From positions 23,449 to 87,448 of the forward strand of contig SVTW01000002.1 of the NCBI GenBank assembly GCA_015063585.1: DNA of 64,000 nucleotides, read 5' to 3'. The notes beneath the pieces are model-generated. The model was not told the origin of the DNA. It ran no database searches and worked only from the letters and a program-made list of their open reading frames with translations. This document shows, one piece after another, positions 43,788 to 53,591 of the stretch. This stretch comes from Oscillospiraceae bacterium. Lineage in GTDB: Bacteria > Bacillota > Clostridia > Oscillospirales > CAG-272. The position numbers were made by a program, and so were the translations under genes. Position 1 is the stretch's first letter. Every line of letters starts with the position of its first letter.

Positions 43788-46001
43788 GTGGAAAAAATGA
43801 ATCCGCGCCTTCTTCAGGAGCTGAAAAAGCTGGACCCAAGTCCTGACCCCGAGCAGACCGTAACGGTATTGAGCGGTAATCTGTCCTTGACGGATTCCAA
43901 TGCGCACGCGAATACGGTTCTTGTGTTGATGACGCAGGAGTTGCGCGTTTACACCGACGGAAAGCTGACGCACCGCGAGAACAACGAGAACATGGAACGG
44001 CTTCATGTGATTTCGGGCGTCGGATGCGTCTTTGTAGAATACGAGCGAAAAAGCGATGGGGAACACGTGCTTGTTGCGCGCGCCGATAGCCGTTATCGCG
44101 GGGCGATCGGGCAGAGCGTCAAGCGTGCGAATCACTATCTGCGGTTTGGAAATCGCGATTTCTCGCGCTTCTCAAACGCGGGCGGACGGTTGTGCCCCAA
44201 ATGCGGCAAGCCGTTTCCGCGCGGCTCGCAAGCCTGTCCGCGCTGTGCCTCAAAGAAGAAGGTTCTTTTGCGTCTGCTATCGCTGGCGCGCCGTGAATGG
44301 AAATATATCGCGGTTGCTGCCGCGCTGTTCTTCCTGATCACGGGGGTGAGCGTGATCACGCCTTATATCAATCGCGTATTGGTGGACGAGTATATCCAAA
44401 ATACCGATGGCAATGTCTTTCTCATGGGCTTTTTGGGTGTGATTTTTTCAATGCTTCTGGTCAATCTTTTGCGCCGCTTGTTTTCAATCGTGCGCGGCTA
44501 TTTTCTCACGATTGCGGGAAATAACCTGATCGTGCGATTGCGGGATATGGTGTTTGAAAAGATCCAACAGCTCTCCATCGCGAAGATCTCGCGCCGTACC
44601 TCGGGAGAATTGATGAAGCGTGTCAATGGCGACACGCGAACCATCAAACAGTTTTTGGTCAACCATATGCCGAATATTCTGGAGCAATCGCTTCTCCTGA
44701 TTGCAATTTCGGCACTTCTGTTTTTCTATGATTGGCGTTTAGCACTCCTGATCCTCGTTCCCGCGCCCTTTGTCGCGCTCGCTTTTCGCCTGTTTTGGAG
44801 AAAGCTCCGCAACATGTTTAACCGTCGTTGGGAGCTCAATTCCCGCGCTAACGCGATCCTGCATGATATTTTTTCGGGTATTCGCGTTGTAAAATCCTAC
44901 GGTATGGAAAAACGCGAGGAAGAACGCTTTGTGGAGATCTCCGCCAAGGAGCGTGAGGCACAGCTTCGCATCGAACGCTTTTGGGCGGTCTTTATGCCTC
45001 TCCTTCATTTTTTAATGGGGGTTGGCGAGTATATCCTGTTATATTATGTCGGTCAAAAAATGCTTGACGGTGTGATGACAGCCGGCGAAATGTCTCAGTT
45101 TTCCTCCTATGCCGGCATGATCTACGGTCCCTTGAATGCTCTCATGGTATTCCCGCGTCAGTTTATGAACATGATGACCTCGGTTACCCGCGTTTATGAG
45201 ATCATGGATGAAACGGTGGATATCCGCGATTCGGAAAAGCATGAAAAGCTTGATTTTAAAGGATACATCGATATCGAACACGTGTCGTTTGGATATGAGG
45301 ATTCCGATGAGGTCTTGCGTGACATCAGTCTGCATGTCAAGCCGGGTGAGTTTATTGGCTTGGTTGGAAAATCGGGTGTGGGAAAATCCACACTGATCAA
45401 TCTGATCATGCGGATGTATGACGTAGATGAAGGCGCGATCCGCATTGATGGAATCGATATCCGCGATATTCCGCAAGAGGACCTTCGTGCGCGAATGGGT
45501 GTTGTATTGCAGGAAAACTTCCTCTTTACCGGATCGGTGTGGCAAAACCTGACCTATGCGAAGCCCGACGCAACACACGAAGAGGTGATTCAAGCCGCCA
45601 AAACAGCCGGTGCGCATGAATTTATCATTCGGCTGCCGGACGGCTACAATACGTACGTAGGTGAGAAGGGTCACACGCTCTCGGGCGGTGAACGCCAACG
45701 CATTTCGATTGCTCGTGCGTTGCTGCACGATCCCAGAATCCTCATTTTGGACGAGGCGACCGCCTCGCTTGATACCGAAACCGAGAAGCTGATTCAGGAC
45801 GCGTTGCAGGCGCTTTCAGCAGGCCGCACCACAATTGCCATCGCGCATCGACTTTCGACGCTCCGCAACGCTACACGGCTGGTTGTGATGGATCAGGGCG
45901 GTATTGCCGAGGTCGGCACACACGATGAGCTGATGGCGAAGCAGGGCATCTATTACGGTCTTGTAATGGCACAGCGAGACATGAGTAAGATGGACGCTTG
46001 A
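43788..46001 (+). CDS. ABC exporter with N-terminal PH-like lobe and zinc ribbon (second half)
   Basis: A 737-residue half-transporter with the same build as the gene at 40806. Residues 1-135 form a beta-rich PH-like lobe (TVLVLMTQELRVYTDG, HVISGVGCVFVEYERK); then comes a zinc ribbon CPKCGKPFPRGSQACPRC (about 144-161), six membrane segments (about 180-440), and an ATPase with GKSGVGKST (about 526), LSGGERQRI (about 630), ILILDEATASLD and IAHRLST. Both ATP sites of the pair look intact, so homodimers or a symmetric heterodimer are possible. The start is GTG 43788 behind an AAGGGGGG site. A strong terminator ends the operon. Confidence 0.88.
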   Translation: MEKMNPRLLQELKKLDPSPDPEQTVTVLSGNLSLTDSNAHANTVLVLMTQELRVYTDGKLTHRENNENMERLHVISGVGCVFVEYERKSDGEHVLVARADSRYRGAIGQSVKRANHYLRFGNRDFSRFSNAGGRLCPKCGKPFPRGSQACPRCASKKKVLLRLLSLARREWKYIAVAAALFFLITGVSVITPYINRVLVDEYIQNTDGNVFLMGFLGVIFSMLLVNLLRRLFSIVRGYFLTIAGNNLIVRLRDMVFEKIQQLSIAKISRRTSGELMKRVNGDTRTIKQFLVNHMPNILEQSLLLIAISALLFFYDWRLALLILVPAPFVALAFRLFWRKLRNMFNRRWELNSRANAILHDIFSGIRVVKSYGMEKREEERFVEISAKEREAQLRIERFWAVFMPLLHFLMGVGEYILLYYVGQKMLDGVMTAGEMSQFSSYAGMIYGPLNALMVFPRQFMNMMTSVTRVYEIMDETVDIRDSEKHEKLDFKGYIDIEHVSFGYEDSDEVLRDISLHVKPGEFIGLVGKSGVGKSTLINLIMRMYDVDEGAIRIDGIDIRDIPQEDLRARMGVVLQENFLFTGSVWQNLTYAKPDATHEEVIQAAKTAGAHEFIIRLPDGYNTYVGEKGHTLSGGERQRISIARALLHDPRILILDEATASLDTETEKLIQDALQALSAGRTTIAIAHRLSTLRNATRLVVMDQGGIAEVGTHDELMAKQGIYYGLVMAQRDMSKMDA

Positions 46002-46029
46002 TAAAATGCTTGATAAGGCTTGATTCTCA

Positions 46030-46075
46030 AACAGGCGCCCCCAATGCAAAGTTGCATTGGGGGCGCCTGTTTTTT
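46030..46075 (+). terminator. Intrinsic terminator after the DUF1854 ABC operon
   Basis: A perfect 20-bp stem (46030-46049 with 46052-46071) with GGCGCCCCC in its core, followed by a T-run. It lies between the convergent plus-strand ABC gene and the minus-strand MacB-like gene; the minus-strand side lacks a T-run. Confidence 0.93.
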
Positions 46076-46085
46076 GCTTTGCTTT

Positions 46086-49000
46086 TTATTCGCTTCTCAG
46101 TGCCTCTACGGGGTTGCGTCTCGCGGCAATGCCGGAGGGAACAAGCCCCGCGATAAAGGTCAGGAACATGCTGATCGCAACCAGCACGACCGCGCCCTCA
46201 ATGGGAAGCGCTGCCTTGAGGTTGGGCAGACCCGTGAAATGGAACAGGATCACGTTGATGATCATATTCAGTCCGATTGTTGCAAGAATTCCGATCATGC
46301 CCGCTATAAAGCCGACGATCAGGGTTTCCGCGTTGAATACGCGGCTGATATCGCGTTTGGACGCACCGATCGCGCGGAGAATACCGATCTCCTTGGTGCG
46401 TTCAAGCACCGAGATATAGGTAATAATTCCAATCATGATCGACGAAACCACAAGCGAGATCGCAACAAACGCAATCAGAACGTAGGAGATCGCGTTGATG
46501 ATGGTGGTAACCGACGACATCATCACACCAACAATATCGGTGTATTGCAGTTTATCTTTTTCTTCCGCGTTATCGTTATATTCCTGAATGAAATCGGTGA
46601 TCAGATCCTTGGATTCAAAATCCTTGGCATAGAAGTTGATAGATGCAGGATTTGCTTTTTCAGCATCGCCCAAACGCTTCAGAACCAAGTCATAGGTTGC
46701 GTCGGTTTGGGGCGCAAGATTGTAAAGCGTTTCCTCCAGCGTTGCAAACTCACTGTCGGGAATCATACCGCCCTGTAGCAGAAGCGTGAAGCTTTCCTCG
46801 GTAATGGTGAGTGTTTTGAGCCGCTCGGTTACCGTGTTGTAAATGCTCTGCATGGCTTCCTCGCCGCAAAGCTCGATCAACCCCGGAATCGCGGGGATCG
46901 CGGGCATCTGTCCGTTGGCGGGCGTTTCAGGCATACCCGCAAGGGCAAGCATGAGCTGGTTGGTGGAAAGAATCGGCATGAGCGTGATCAGGTTGTCAGC
47001 CGTTACCGTCACGTTCCCGGTCGTTTGGCTCAAAACCGCCATAATCGGCATCAGGGACATGCCGCTGGGGTCGCGCTGTTTGATGATATTGAGCATGGTG
47101 GAGACCAATTCTTCCTGCTCCGCGTGCGGCATGATGGCAAAGAAGCCGAGAAGAGATTCGGGACTCGTTACAACCAACTGATCGGCAAACTCCTCATTTT
47201 CAAGGATCTCTTGTGTCATGAAGTCGTAGAGCTGTTGCATGGTGGCATCGTCCACCTTTTCGATCAGCTCATGAATGTTTTCTCTGGTATAGGGAATCCG
47301 TTCAAAGCTGAGTCCTGTGAGAACGTTGTGCGTGGGGGTCTTTTTCTGTTGATTGAGGATCTTGCTGTCGCGGTTGAGCGCGAGGATATGATCGGTCAGA
47401 TCCTTGGTATATCCGATCGTACCTGTAATCGAGGTTGCGGTCGCGCCTTCGCGGGGGCGCACAATGCCCGAGATCACAAGCTTGGTTCCGTTTTCGGTTA
47501 CAAACTTTTCCTGGTCAAAGATACCGTCGCGCATATCGTACCAGATCGGGTAGGTTTCACCGTCAACCGTGTAGGACGCGCCTTCCTTCACGTCGTAGAA
47601 ATCCGACGTATTGAGAAGCAGAAATTCCATGCCGAGAAAATCCGAGAGGTTGTAAGGCTCAAGCGGTGTTGTATCATAGGTGCCGTCGGTCATCAGCTGT
47701 TTCATGATGTCCTCCAGCTCGGATTGATCGAGCACGCCGAGCATATAGAGCGTCATTTTACTGATCTGATTGTTCTGATTCACCACAAGAACGACCTCAT
47801 TTGCGTTCGTGGGCCAATGGCTGCCTTCACCGATCAATTCGTATTGCTCGTCAAGAAGCTCCTGATTGTTGATCATTTCAGACATGACGTTAAAGCCTGC
47901 GCCGCCCATGGAATCCATCATCTCGCTGATGCCCGAGAATGCCGAGCCCATGTTGTCGAAGATCGTGGTGGGGGATACCTGCGTTTTTCCGTCGGCGGTG
48001 AAGATCTGCAGATCAAACGCATAGGTGTATTGGATATCGCTCACAGCATCTTTGAGGCGGTCGTAATTCTGCTCAATATAGCGCTTAAAGCGAGCGAGAT
48101 TGTTTGTGGTTGTGGCGCTCATTGCCGACATCATTGTACCGAGCGAATCGTCCACATAGATCTTATCAGGATCAAACTCGGCGTTTTGCTGTTCGTTCAC
48201 GTCGGTCATGGCGGCAAAGAGGGCACTGAAATCCTGCGTTTCCCCCTCGATCGTGAGCGGATAGGTGGAAAGCGTATCCCGCTGGACCGCGTTGATATAG
48301 TTGGTTACACCCGTGGAGACCGAAAGGATCAGGGCAATTCCGATGATACCGATTGAACCCGCAAAGGAGGTCATAAAAGTGCGGGTCTTTTTGGTCATGA
48401 GGTTATTGAGTGAGAGTGAAAGCGCGGTAAAGAAGGACATGGAGCGCTTTTTGCCGCTCTTGCCGTTTTTCGAAATGCCGCTTCCGCCAATTTGTGCGCG
48501 TTGCACGTCTTTTTGCGAGATCGAGAAGGGATTGCGCAGTTTCTTTTTCGCAGGTGCTTTTTCCTCTTTTACAACGGGGAGCGGATCCTTTCCGGCAACG
48601 TAAGGGTTGGAGTCGTCTACCACGCGTCCGTCGATCACGCGGATAATGCGCGAGGAGTATTGCGCAGCGAGCTCGGGGTTATGCGTGACCATAATGATCA
48701 GCTTTTTCTTGGAGATCTTGCGAAGGATCTCCATGATCTGCACGCTGGTTTGCGTGTCAAGGGCACCCGTGGGCTCGTCGGCAAGCAGAATATCGGGATC
48801 ATTTACCAATGCGCGTGCGATCGCAACGCGTTGCATCTGACCGCCCGACATCTGATTCGGCTTTTTGCGAAGCTGACTTCCAAGTCCTACCTGACGAAGG
48901 GCTTGAACGGCGCGCGCGCGTCGTTCCGCTTTGGAGATACCCGAAAGCGTGAGGGCAAGCTCTACGTTGGCAAGCACGGTTTGGTGAGGAATGAGGTTGT

Positions 49001-49274
49001 AGCTTTGGAATACAAATCCGATGGAGTGGTTTCGATAGGTATCCCAATCGGCATCGGTGTATTTTTTGGTTGAGACCTGATTGATGATAAGGTCTCCGCT
49101 GGTGTATTGGTCAAGTCCGCCGATGATATTGAGAAGCGTTGTTTTTCCGCATCCCGAGGGACCGAGGATCGATACAAATTCGTTGGGGCGGAAATCAAGT
49201 GTGATTCCGTCAAGCGCACGTACCGTGGAGTCTCCCGTAGCGTATTCCTTTACAATTTTTTTCAGTTCAAGCAA
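46086..49274 (-). CDS. MacB-like fused ABC ATPase-permease with a large external domain
   Basis: A 1062-residue protein. The N-terminal ATPase (1-225) has GPSGCGKTT, MSGGQMQRVAIARAL and ILLADEPTGALD, the LolD/MacB subgroup. A linker leads to a first membrane segment (about 295-320). A large extracytoplasmic region follows (about 330-930). Three more membrane segments form the FtsX-like end with ERTKEIGILRAIGASKRD and GIAARRNPVEALRSE. Such proteins act as mechanical transmitters or export peptides and lipoproteins. The start is TTG 49274, supported by GGGAGGAAATCAAC just before it. The external part, about 600 residues, is much longer than the roughly 200 of MacB. Confidence 0.87.
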   Translation of the reverse strand: MLELKKIVKEYATGDSTVRALDGITLDFRPNEFVSILGPSGCGKTTLLNIIGGLDQYTSGDLIINQVSTKKYTDADWDTYRNHSIGFVFQSYNLIPHQTVLANVELALTLSGISKAERRARAVQALRQVGLGSQLRKKPNQMSGGQMQRVAIARALVNDPDILLADEPTGALDTQTSVQIMEILRKISKKKLIIMVTHNPELAAQYSSRIIRVIDGRVVDDSNPYVAGKDPLPVVKEEKAPAKKKLRNPFSISQKDVQRAQIGGSGISKNGKSGKKRSMSFFTALSLSLNNLMTKKTRTFMTSFAGSIGIIGIALILSVSTGVTNYINAVQRDTLSTYPLTIEGETQDFSALFAAMTDVNEQQNAEFDPDKIYVDDSLGTMMSAMSATTTNNLARFKRYIEQNYDRLKDAVSDIQYTYAFDLQIFTADGKTQVSPTTIFDNMGSAFSGISEMMDSMGGAGFNVMSEMINNQELLDEQYELIGEGSHWPTNANEVVLVVNQNNQISKMTLYMLGVLDQSELEDIMKQLMTDGTYDTTPLEPYNLSDFLGMEFLLLNTSDFYDVKEGASYTVDGETYPIWYDMRDGIFDQEKFVTENGTKLVISGIVRPREGATATSITGTIGYTKDLTDHILALNRDSKILNQQKKTPTHNVLTGLSFERIPYTRENIHELIEKVDDATMQQLYDFMTQEILENEEFADQLVVTSPESLLGFFAIMPHAEQEELVSTMLNIIKQRDPSGMSLMPIMAVLSQTTGNVTVTADNLITLMPILSTNQLMLALAGMPETPANGQMPAIPAIPGLIELCGEEAMQSIYNTVTERLKTLTITEESFTLLLQGGMIPDSEFATLEETLYNLAPQTDATYDLVLKRLGDAEKANPASINFYAKDFESKDLITDFIQEYNDNAEEKDKLQYTDIVGVMMSSVTTIINAISYVLIAFVAISLVVSSIMIGIITYISVLERTKEIGILRAIGASKRDISRVFNAETLIVGFIAGMIGILATIGLNMIINVILFHFTGLPNLKAALPIEGAVVLVAISMFLTFIAGLVPSGIAARRNPVEALRSE

Positions 49275-49381
49275 GTTGATTTCCTCCCGAAAAATCCATT
49301 AACAATATTATACGGCTTTTTCATGAATTGAATATGAATAAGCGTGTGAAAATAATGTGAATTTTATGTGTGCAATACCGA

Positions 49382-51163
49382 TCAGAGCTCGGGTAGAGCA
49401 CCCACGAATTGACTTTGGTACAGATGCGCGTAGAATCCTCCGTTGGCAAGCAGCTCGGTGTGGTTGCCTTTCTCAATGATCTTACCGTCACGCATAACGA
49501 GGATCACATCGGCAGATTCGATGGTAGAGAGGCGGTGAGCAACAATAAAGGAGGTCCGTCCGCGCATCATCTCGGCAAATGCCTGTTGGATCTTCAATTC
49601 CATACGGGTGTCGATCGAGGAGGTAGCCTCGTCCAAAATCAGCATCGGGGGCAGGCAAAGCATGACACGTGCGATGCAAAGAAGCTGCTTTTGCCCTTGT
49701 GAGAGCGAACCGCCGTTCTCACCGAGCAGCGTTTCATAGCCGTTTGGAAGCCGTTTGATAAAGGAGTGCGCGTGCGCGGCTTTTGCCGCCGCGATCATTT
49801 CCTCATCGGTTGCGTCGGGCTTGCCCATGCAGATGTTTTCCCGAACCGTTGCGGCGCGCAGCCAGGTATCCTGCAAGACCATTCCCCAATTGGCGCGCAG
49901 GGAAGGTCTTGTAATGTTTCGTATGTCGGTGCCGCTGACCGAAATGGATCCGTCGTTGACATCATAAAAGCGCATGAGCAGATTGATCACCGTTGTTTTT
50001 CCGCATCCCGTGGGACCAACGATTGCCACACGCTGACCCGCTTCGACCGTCAGGTCAAGATCTCGGATCAGATCGCGGTCGGGGGAGTAAGAGAACGCCA
50101 CGCCTTCAAGCGAAACTCTGCCGTCGGCATGATCGAGCACGCGTGCGTCGGCGGCATCGGCAGGGAGCTCGGTTTCGTCCAAAAGCTCAAACAAACGCGA
50201 CGCGCAAGCAAGCGCATTCTGCAGTTCGGTCAAAACGCCCGAGATTTCATTGAAGGGCTTGGTGTATTGATTTGCGTAGGAGAGAAAGACCGAAAGTGAG
50301 CCAACCGTGAAGGTCGCTCCCGCACCAATGCAAAGCATTGCACCCGTGAGAGCAACTCCCGCATAAACGAGGTTATTTACAAATCGCGTGGAGGGATTGG
50401 TGAGTGAAGAGAAGAAGGTTGCACGGAGCGCACATTTTCCGAGTCTTGCGTTGACTTCGTCAAATTCCGCCTGTGCTTCATCCTCGCGCCCAAATGCGAC
50501 CGCAACCTTGTGGTTGCCGATATATTCGTCGATCAACGCGGTCTGCTCGGCGCGTGTCTCGGATTGCAGACGGAACATCGAGTAGGTCTTTTTTGCAATG
50601 AAGGAGGCAACGAACAGTGAGAGCGGTGTGACGAGAATTACAACGGCGGCGATGCCGGGTCGAATTACGAGCATAATCACGAGTGTGCCGAGAATGGTGA
50701 GGATTCCGGTAAAGAATTGTGCAAAGCCCATGAGCAGTCCGTCGGTAAACTGATCGGCATCGGTCATCATACGGCTGACGATCTCACCCACCGAATGGTT
50801 GTCGGCATAGGAGATCGGCAAGCGTTGGAGCTTTGCAAAGGCATCGCGGCGGAGCTTTCGCACCGTGCCGTAGGTGATGCGGTTGTTCAAAACGTTCATC
50901 AGCCACTGGAATACGGCAGAGAGAAGCGCGCAAGCCGCAATGAGCAGGGCATAGCGCATAACCCCTTGAAAATCCACGCGGTTACGGTCAAGGATCAGGT
51001 CGATCGCGTCACCGGTTAAAAGCGGAATATAGAGTGTGAGCGCCACGTTACCCGCCGCAAACAGAAGCGAGCAGAACAGCGCGATGCGATAATGCTTGAG
51101 ATAGGTGAGAACGCGTTTCATTGTGGCAAGATCAAAGCCTGCTTTTTTTGCCTTGGTTTTCAT
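49382..51163 (-). CDS. ABC exporter half with the intact catalytic site
   Basis: A 593-residue exporter half: six membrane segments (about 25-320), then an ATPase with GPTGCGKTT, signature LSQGQKQLL, LILDEATSSIDTR and H-loop VAHRLST. Its start overlaps the stop of the partner gene by four bases. Together the two match heterodimeric multidrug-type exporters in which one ATP site is active and the other degenerate. The substrate is not deducible; many such pairs move drugs, lipids or peptides. Confidence 0.9.
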   Translation of the reverse strand: MKTKAKKAGFDLATMKRVLTYLKHYRIALFCSLLFAAGNVALTLYIPLLTGDAIDLILDRNRVDFQGVMRYALLIAACALLSAVFQWLMNVLNNRITYGTVRKLRRDAFAKLQRLPISYADNHSVGEIVSRMMTDADQFTDGLLMGFAQFFTGILTILGTLVIMLVIRPGIAAVVILVTPLSLFVASFIAKKTYSMFRLQSETRAEQTALIDEYIGNHKVAVAFGREDEAQAEFDEVNARLGKCALRATFFSSLTNPSTRFVNNLVYAGVALTGAMLCIGAGATFTVGSLSVFLSYANQYTKPFNEISGVLTELQNALACASRLFELLDETELPADAADARVLDHADGRVSLEGVAFSYSPDRDLIRDLDLTVEAGQRVAIVGPTGCGKTTVINLLMRFYDVNDGSISVSGTDIRNITRPSLRANWGMVLQDTWLRAATVRENICMGKPDATDEEMIAAAKAAHAHSFIKRLPNGYETLLGENGGSLSQGQKQLLCIARVMLCLPPMLILDEATSSIDTRMELKIQQAFAEMMRGRTSFIVAHRLSTIESADVILVMRDGKIIEKGNHTELLANGGFYAHLYQSQFVGALPEL

Positions 51164-52890
51164 GCAAGATCCTCCCCCTTTCGAAATTGCGATTCATAGA
51201 TCTCGCGGTAAACCTCGCAGGAGGCGAGAAGCGCGTCATGTGTGCCGATGCCGGCGGGGGCGCCTTCCTCAAGAACAAGAATGCTGTCTGCGTGTCGGAT
51301 CGATGCGGTTCGCTGAGAGATCAGAATCACGGTGGGATGCTCGGGGAGCTTTTGGATCGCGGTGCGAAGTGCCGCATCGGTTGCGTAGTCAAGCGCGGAG
51401 GAGCTGTCATCGAGGATCAGAATTTCGGCTTTCCGCACGAGCGCGCGTGCGATGGTCAGCCGTTGCCGCTGACCGCCCGAAAAGTTCTTACCGCCCTGTG
51501 TAACAGGGGCATCAAGCCCGCCTTCTTTTTGCATTACAAAATCCTTTGCCTGTGCAGCCTCCAATGCCGCCCAAAGATCTTCATCGGTAGCGTTTTCATT
51601 TCCCCAGAGCAGATTGGAGCGCACCGTTCCGCGAAACAGGATCGGTTTTTGCGGAACGATCGCGATGCGGGAGCGGAGCTCCTCGGGATCATACCCGCGA
51701 ACGTCGCGTCCGAAAACGAGCACCTCGCCCTCTGTCGCGTCATAAAAGCGGGGGATCAGATTCACAAGCGAGCTTTTTCCGGAGCCCGTTGAGCCGATTA
51801 CGCCCACCGTAGCGCCGCGGGGAATTTCCATTGTAATATCCGAAAGCGAGGGCGCGGCATTTCCCGCATAGGTCAAACCAACACCGCGGAAAACAATTGC
51901 CCGATCGGTCAGTGCTTCCTCTGTGGGGCAATCCAGAATTTCCACGTCGGCGTTTGTTTCCAAAACGTCCTCAATACGGTCGGCACAAGCAAGCGCCTTG
52001 TTGACCGTGATCAGCGTATTTGCGAATTTCACAAGCTCAACCAGAATTTGTGCCATATAGTTTGTCATCGCAACCACTTCACCCTGCGTCATATCACCGA
52101 TCTGAACAAGCTTTGCACCCGAGAGCAGGAGCGCGATCAAGCCGCCGTTGACAAGGATCAGCGTGAGGGGATTCATCAAGGCTGAAATTTTCCCAACGAA
52201 GTTTTGAATTTGGTTATGGGCATCGTTTGCTTCATTGAAGCGTTCGGTTTCCTCGTTTTCTTTGCGGAAAGCGCGTACAACGCGGACACCGGTCAGATTT
52301 TCGCGTGTGAGAGTGGTGACGTTGTCAAGATTTTTCTGTACACGTTTGAAAAGCGGAACGCTTTTGAGCATGATCGTAAAGACAACTACTGTCAGGAGCG
52401 GAATTACGATCACAAAGACAAGCGCGCTTTTCAGATTGACCGTGAAAGCCATGACCATTGCGCCAAGCACAATGATGGGGGAGCGCAGAAAGAGGCGCAA
52501 CGTCAGATTGACCGCGGATTGCAGTTGATTGATGTCGGCTGTGATGCGTGTAATGAGCGTGGAGGTTCCCACCCGATCGGTCTGCGCGTAGGAAAATTTT
52601 TGAATATGCGCAAACAGATCACGCCGAAGCTCGGTGGAAAAACCGACGGCGGCGCGTGCGGCATAGTATTGCGCCACAAGCGTACAGCTCAATCCAATCA
52701 CCGCAAAGCCGACCAGAACACCGCACATCGCAACGATGTAGGGCTTGTCTGCATTGGCAATTCCAACGTCGATGATCTGCTTGACCACAAGCGGAACCAG
52801 AAGATCAAAGATCGCTTCTAAAAACTTAAACAGCGGTGCCAGCACCGTTTCTTTTCGGTAGGGTTTCAAATAGGGAAGCAGTTTTTTCAT
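51160..52890 (-). CDS. ABC exporter half with a degenerate catalytic site
   Basis: A 576-residue exporter half with six membrane segments (about 15-310) and an ATPase: GSTGSGKSS, signature FSGGQRQRL, Walker B ILILDDSSSALD. The catalytic Glu is Asp here, and the H-loop His is Gln (LISQRTAS). Those two changes mark the degenerate partner in heterodimeric exporters. It is translated just before its partner (ATGA overlap). A possible promoter lies about 45 bases upstream. Confidence 0.9.
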   Translation of the reverse strand: MKKLLPYLKPYRKETVLAPLFKFLEAIFDLLVPLVVKQIIDVGIANADKPYIVAMCGVLVGFAVIGLSCTLVAQYYAARAAVGFSTELRRDLFAHIQKFSYAQTDRVGTSTLITRITADINQLQSAVNLTLRLFLRSPIIVLGAMVMAFTVNLKSALVFVIVIPLLTVVVFTIMLKSVPLFKRVQKNLDNVTTLTRENLTGVRVVRAFRKENEETERFNEANDAHNQIQNFVGKISALMNPLTLILVNGGLIALLLSGAKLVQIGDMTQGEVVAMTNYMAQILVELVKFANTLITVNKALACADRIEDVLETNADVEILDCPTEEALTDRAIVFRGVGLTYAGNAAPSLSDITMEIPRGATVGVIGSTGSGKSSLVNLIPRFYDATEGEVLVFGRDVRGYDPEELRSRIAIVPQKPILFRGTVRSNLLWGNENATDEDLWAALEAAQAKDFVMQKEGGLDAPVTQGGKNFSGGQRQRLTIARALVRKAEILILDDSSSALDYATDAALRTAIQKLPEHPTVILISQRTASIRHADSILVLEEGAPAGIGTHDALLASCEVYREIYESQFRKGEDLA

Positions 52891-52934
52891 TTGAAAACCG
52901 AATCCTTTCCTTATTTTTAATTATAATCCTTTTC

Positions 52935-52963
52935 ATTATACTCTTTTTGACACGCAATTGATA
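52935..52963 (-). promoter_or_regulatory. Possible promoter for the heterodimeric ABC pair
   Basis: On the minus strand TATAAT (52940-52935) is perfect, but the -35 at 17 bases is only TATCAA (52963-52958). A second TATAAT word occurs about 18 bases closer to the gene. The assignment is weak. Confidence 0.4.
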
Positions 52964-53042
52964 CCAAACAACATGAACATATATTGAACGATTTGTGAAC
53001 AAAAAGCTTTGCCCGCAAAAAACACGGACAAAGCCTTTTGGA

Positions 53043-53525
53043 TCAAGGATATTTTCGTTTTACTTTGGGTTTCTTTTTTCCGAGAATTCCACCCAAAACC
53101 GAGAAAAGCAGAAATCCCGCATGTAAAAGAATGGCGAGGAGCGCAGAGTATCCCGATGCACGGCTTCGCATGAAAAGTGAAAGCAGGATCATTGCCGCCA
53201 TAAAGACACTTCCGTTGAGAAGTCCGCTGAGAGGCGGGCTTTGTTTTTGCAGGCGTGCGGATGCACCACCTCCGATCAGCGCGGTGAGTGCCGCGGCGAA
53301 AAGGGAGAGCGGTTTGATCCACGGATTGGGATTTGGCAGAAAATAAGCGAGCAGAGCGCAGGAGAGCAAGGAGAGTGCACCGGCAAGGAGCGTAATCGCC
53401 AAGCTTTTTGCCAGCGGTTGGAGTTGGATTGAACCGGACGCGGTATCGTTACGTTCCGCGCGGTGTGTATGCCGATGCCCCGTGCGAGCAGGGCGGCGTG
53501 CTATGCTTCGTTTGGTGGAATGCAT
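53043..53525 (-). CDS. TIGR04086 family membrane protein
   Basis: A 160-residue membrane protein: a basic, His/Arg-rich N-terminal tail of about 36 residues, then four hydrophobic segments (about 40-65, 73-92, 103-122 and 127-150) and a basic end KKKPKVKRKYP. Its size, segment pattern and place directly downstream of yajC match TIGR04086/YrzE proteins of Firmicutes. The role is unknown. GGAGG is 7 bases before ATG 53525. Confidence 0.75.
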   Translation of the reverse strand: MHSTKRSIARRPARTGHRHTHRAERNDTASGSIQLQPLAKSLAITLLAGALSLLSCALLAYFLPNPNPWIKPLSLFAAALTALIGGGASARLQKQSPPLSGLLNGSVFMAAMILLSLFMRSRASGYSALLAILLHAGFLLFSVLGGILGKKKPKVKRKYP

Positions 53526-53591
53526 AAAAAAACCTCCGTAATGAAATACTGTTAGAGTATATTCACACGCAGGCTTTTTTATGATTGCGAA

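Noticed and set aside
47025-48356. 443-residue plus-strand ORF
   Set aside because: Antisense shadow of the MacB-like gene; no recognisable domain.
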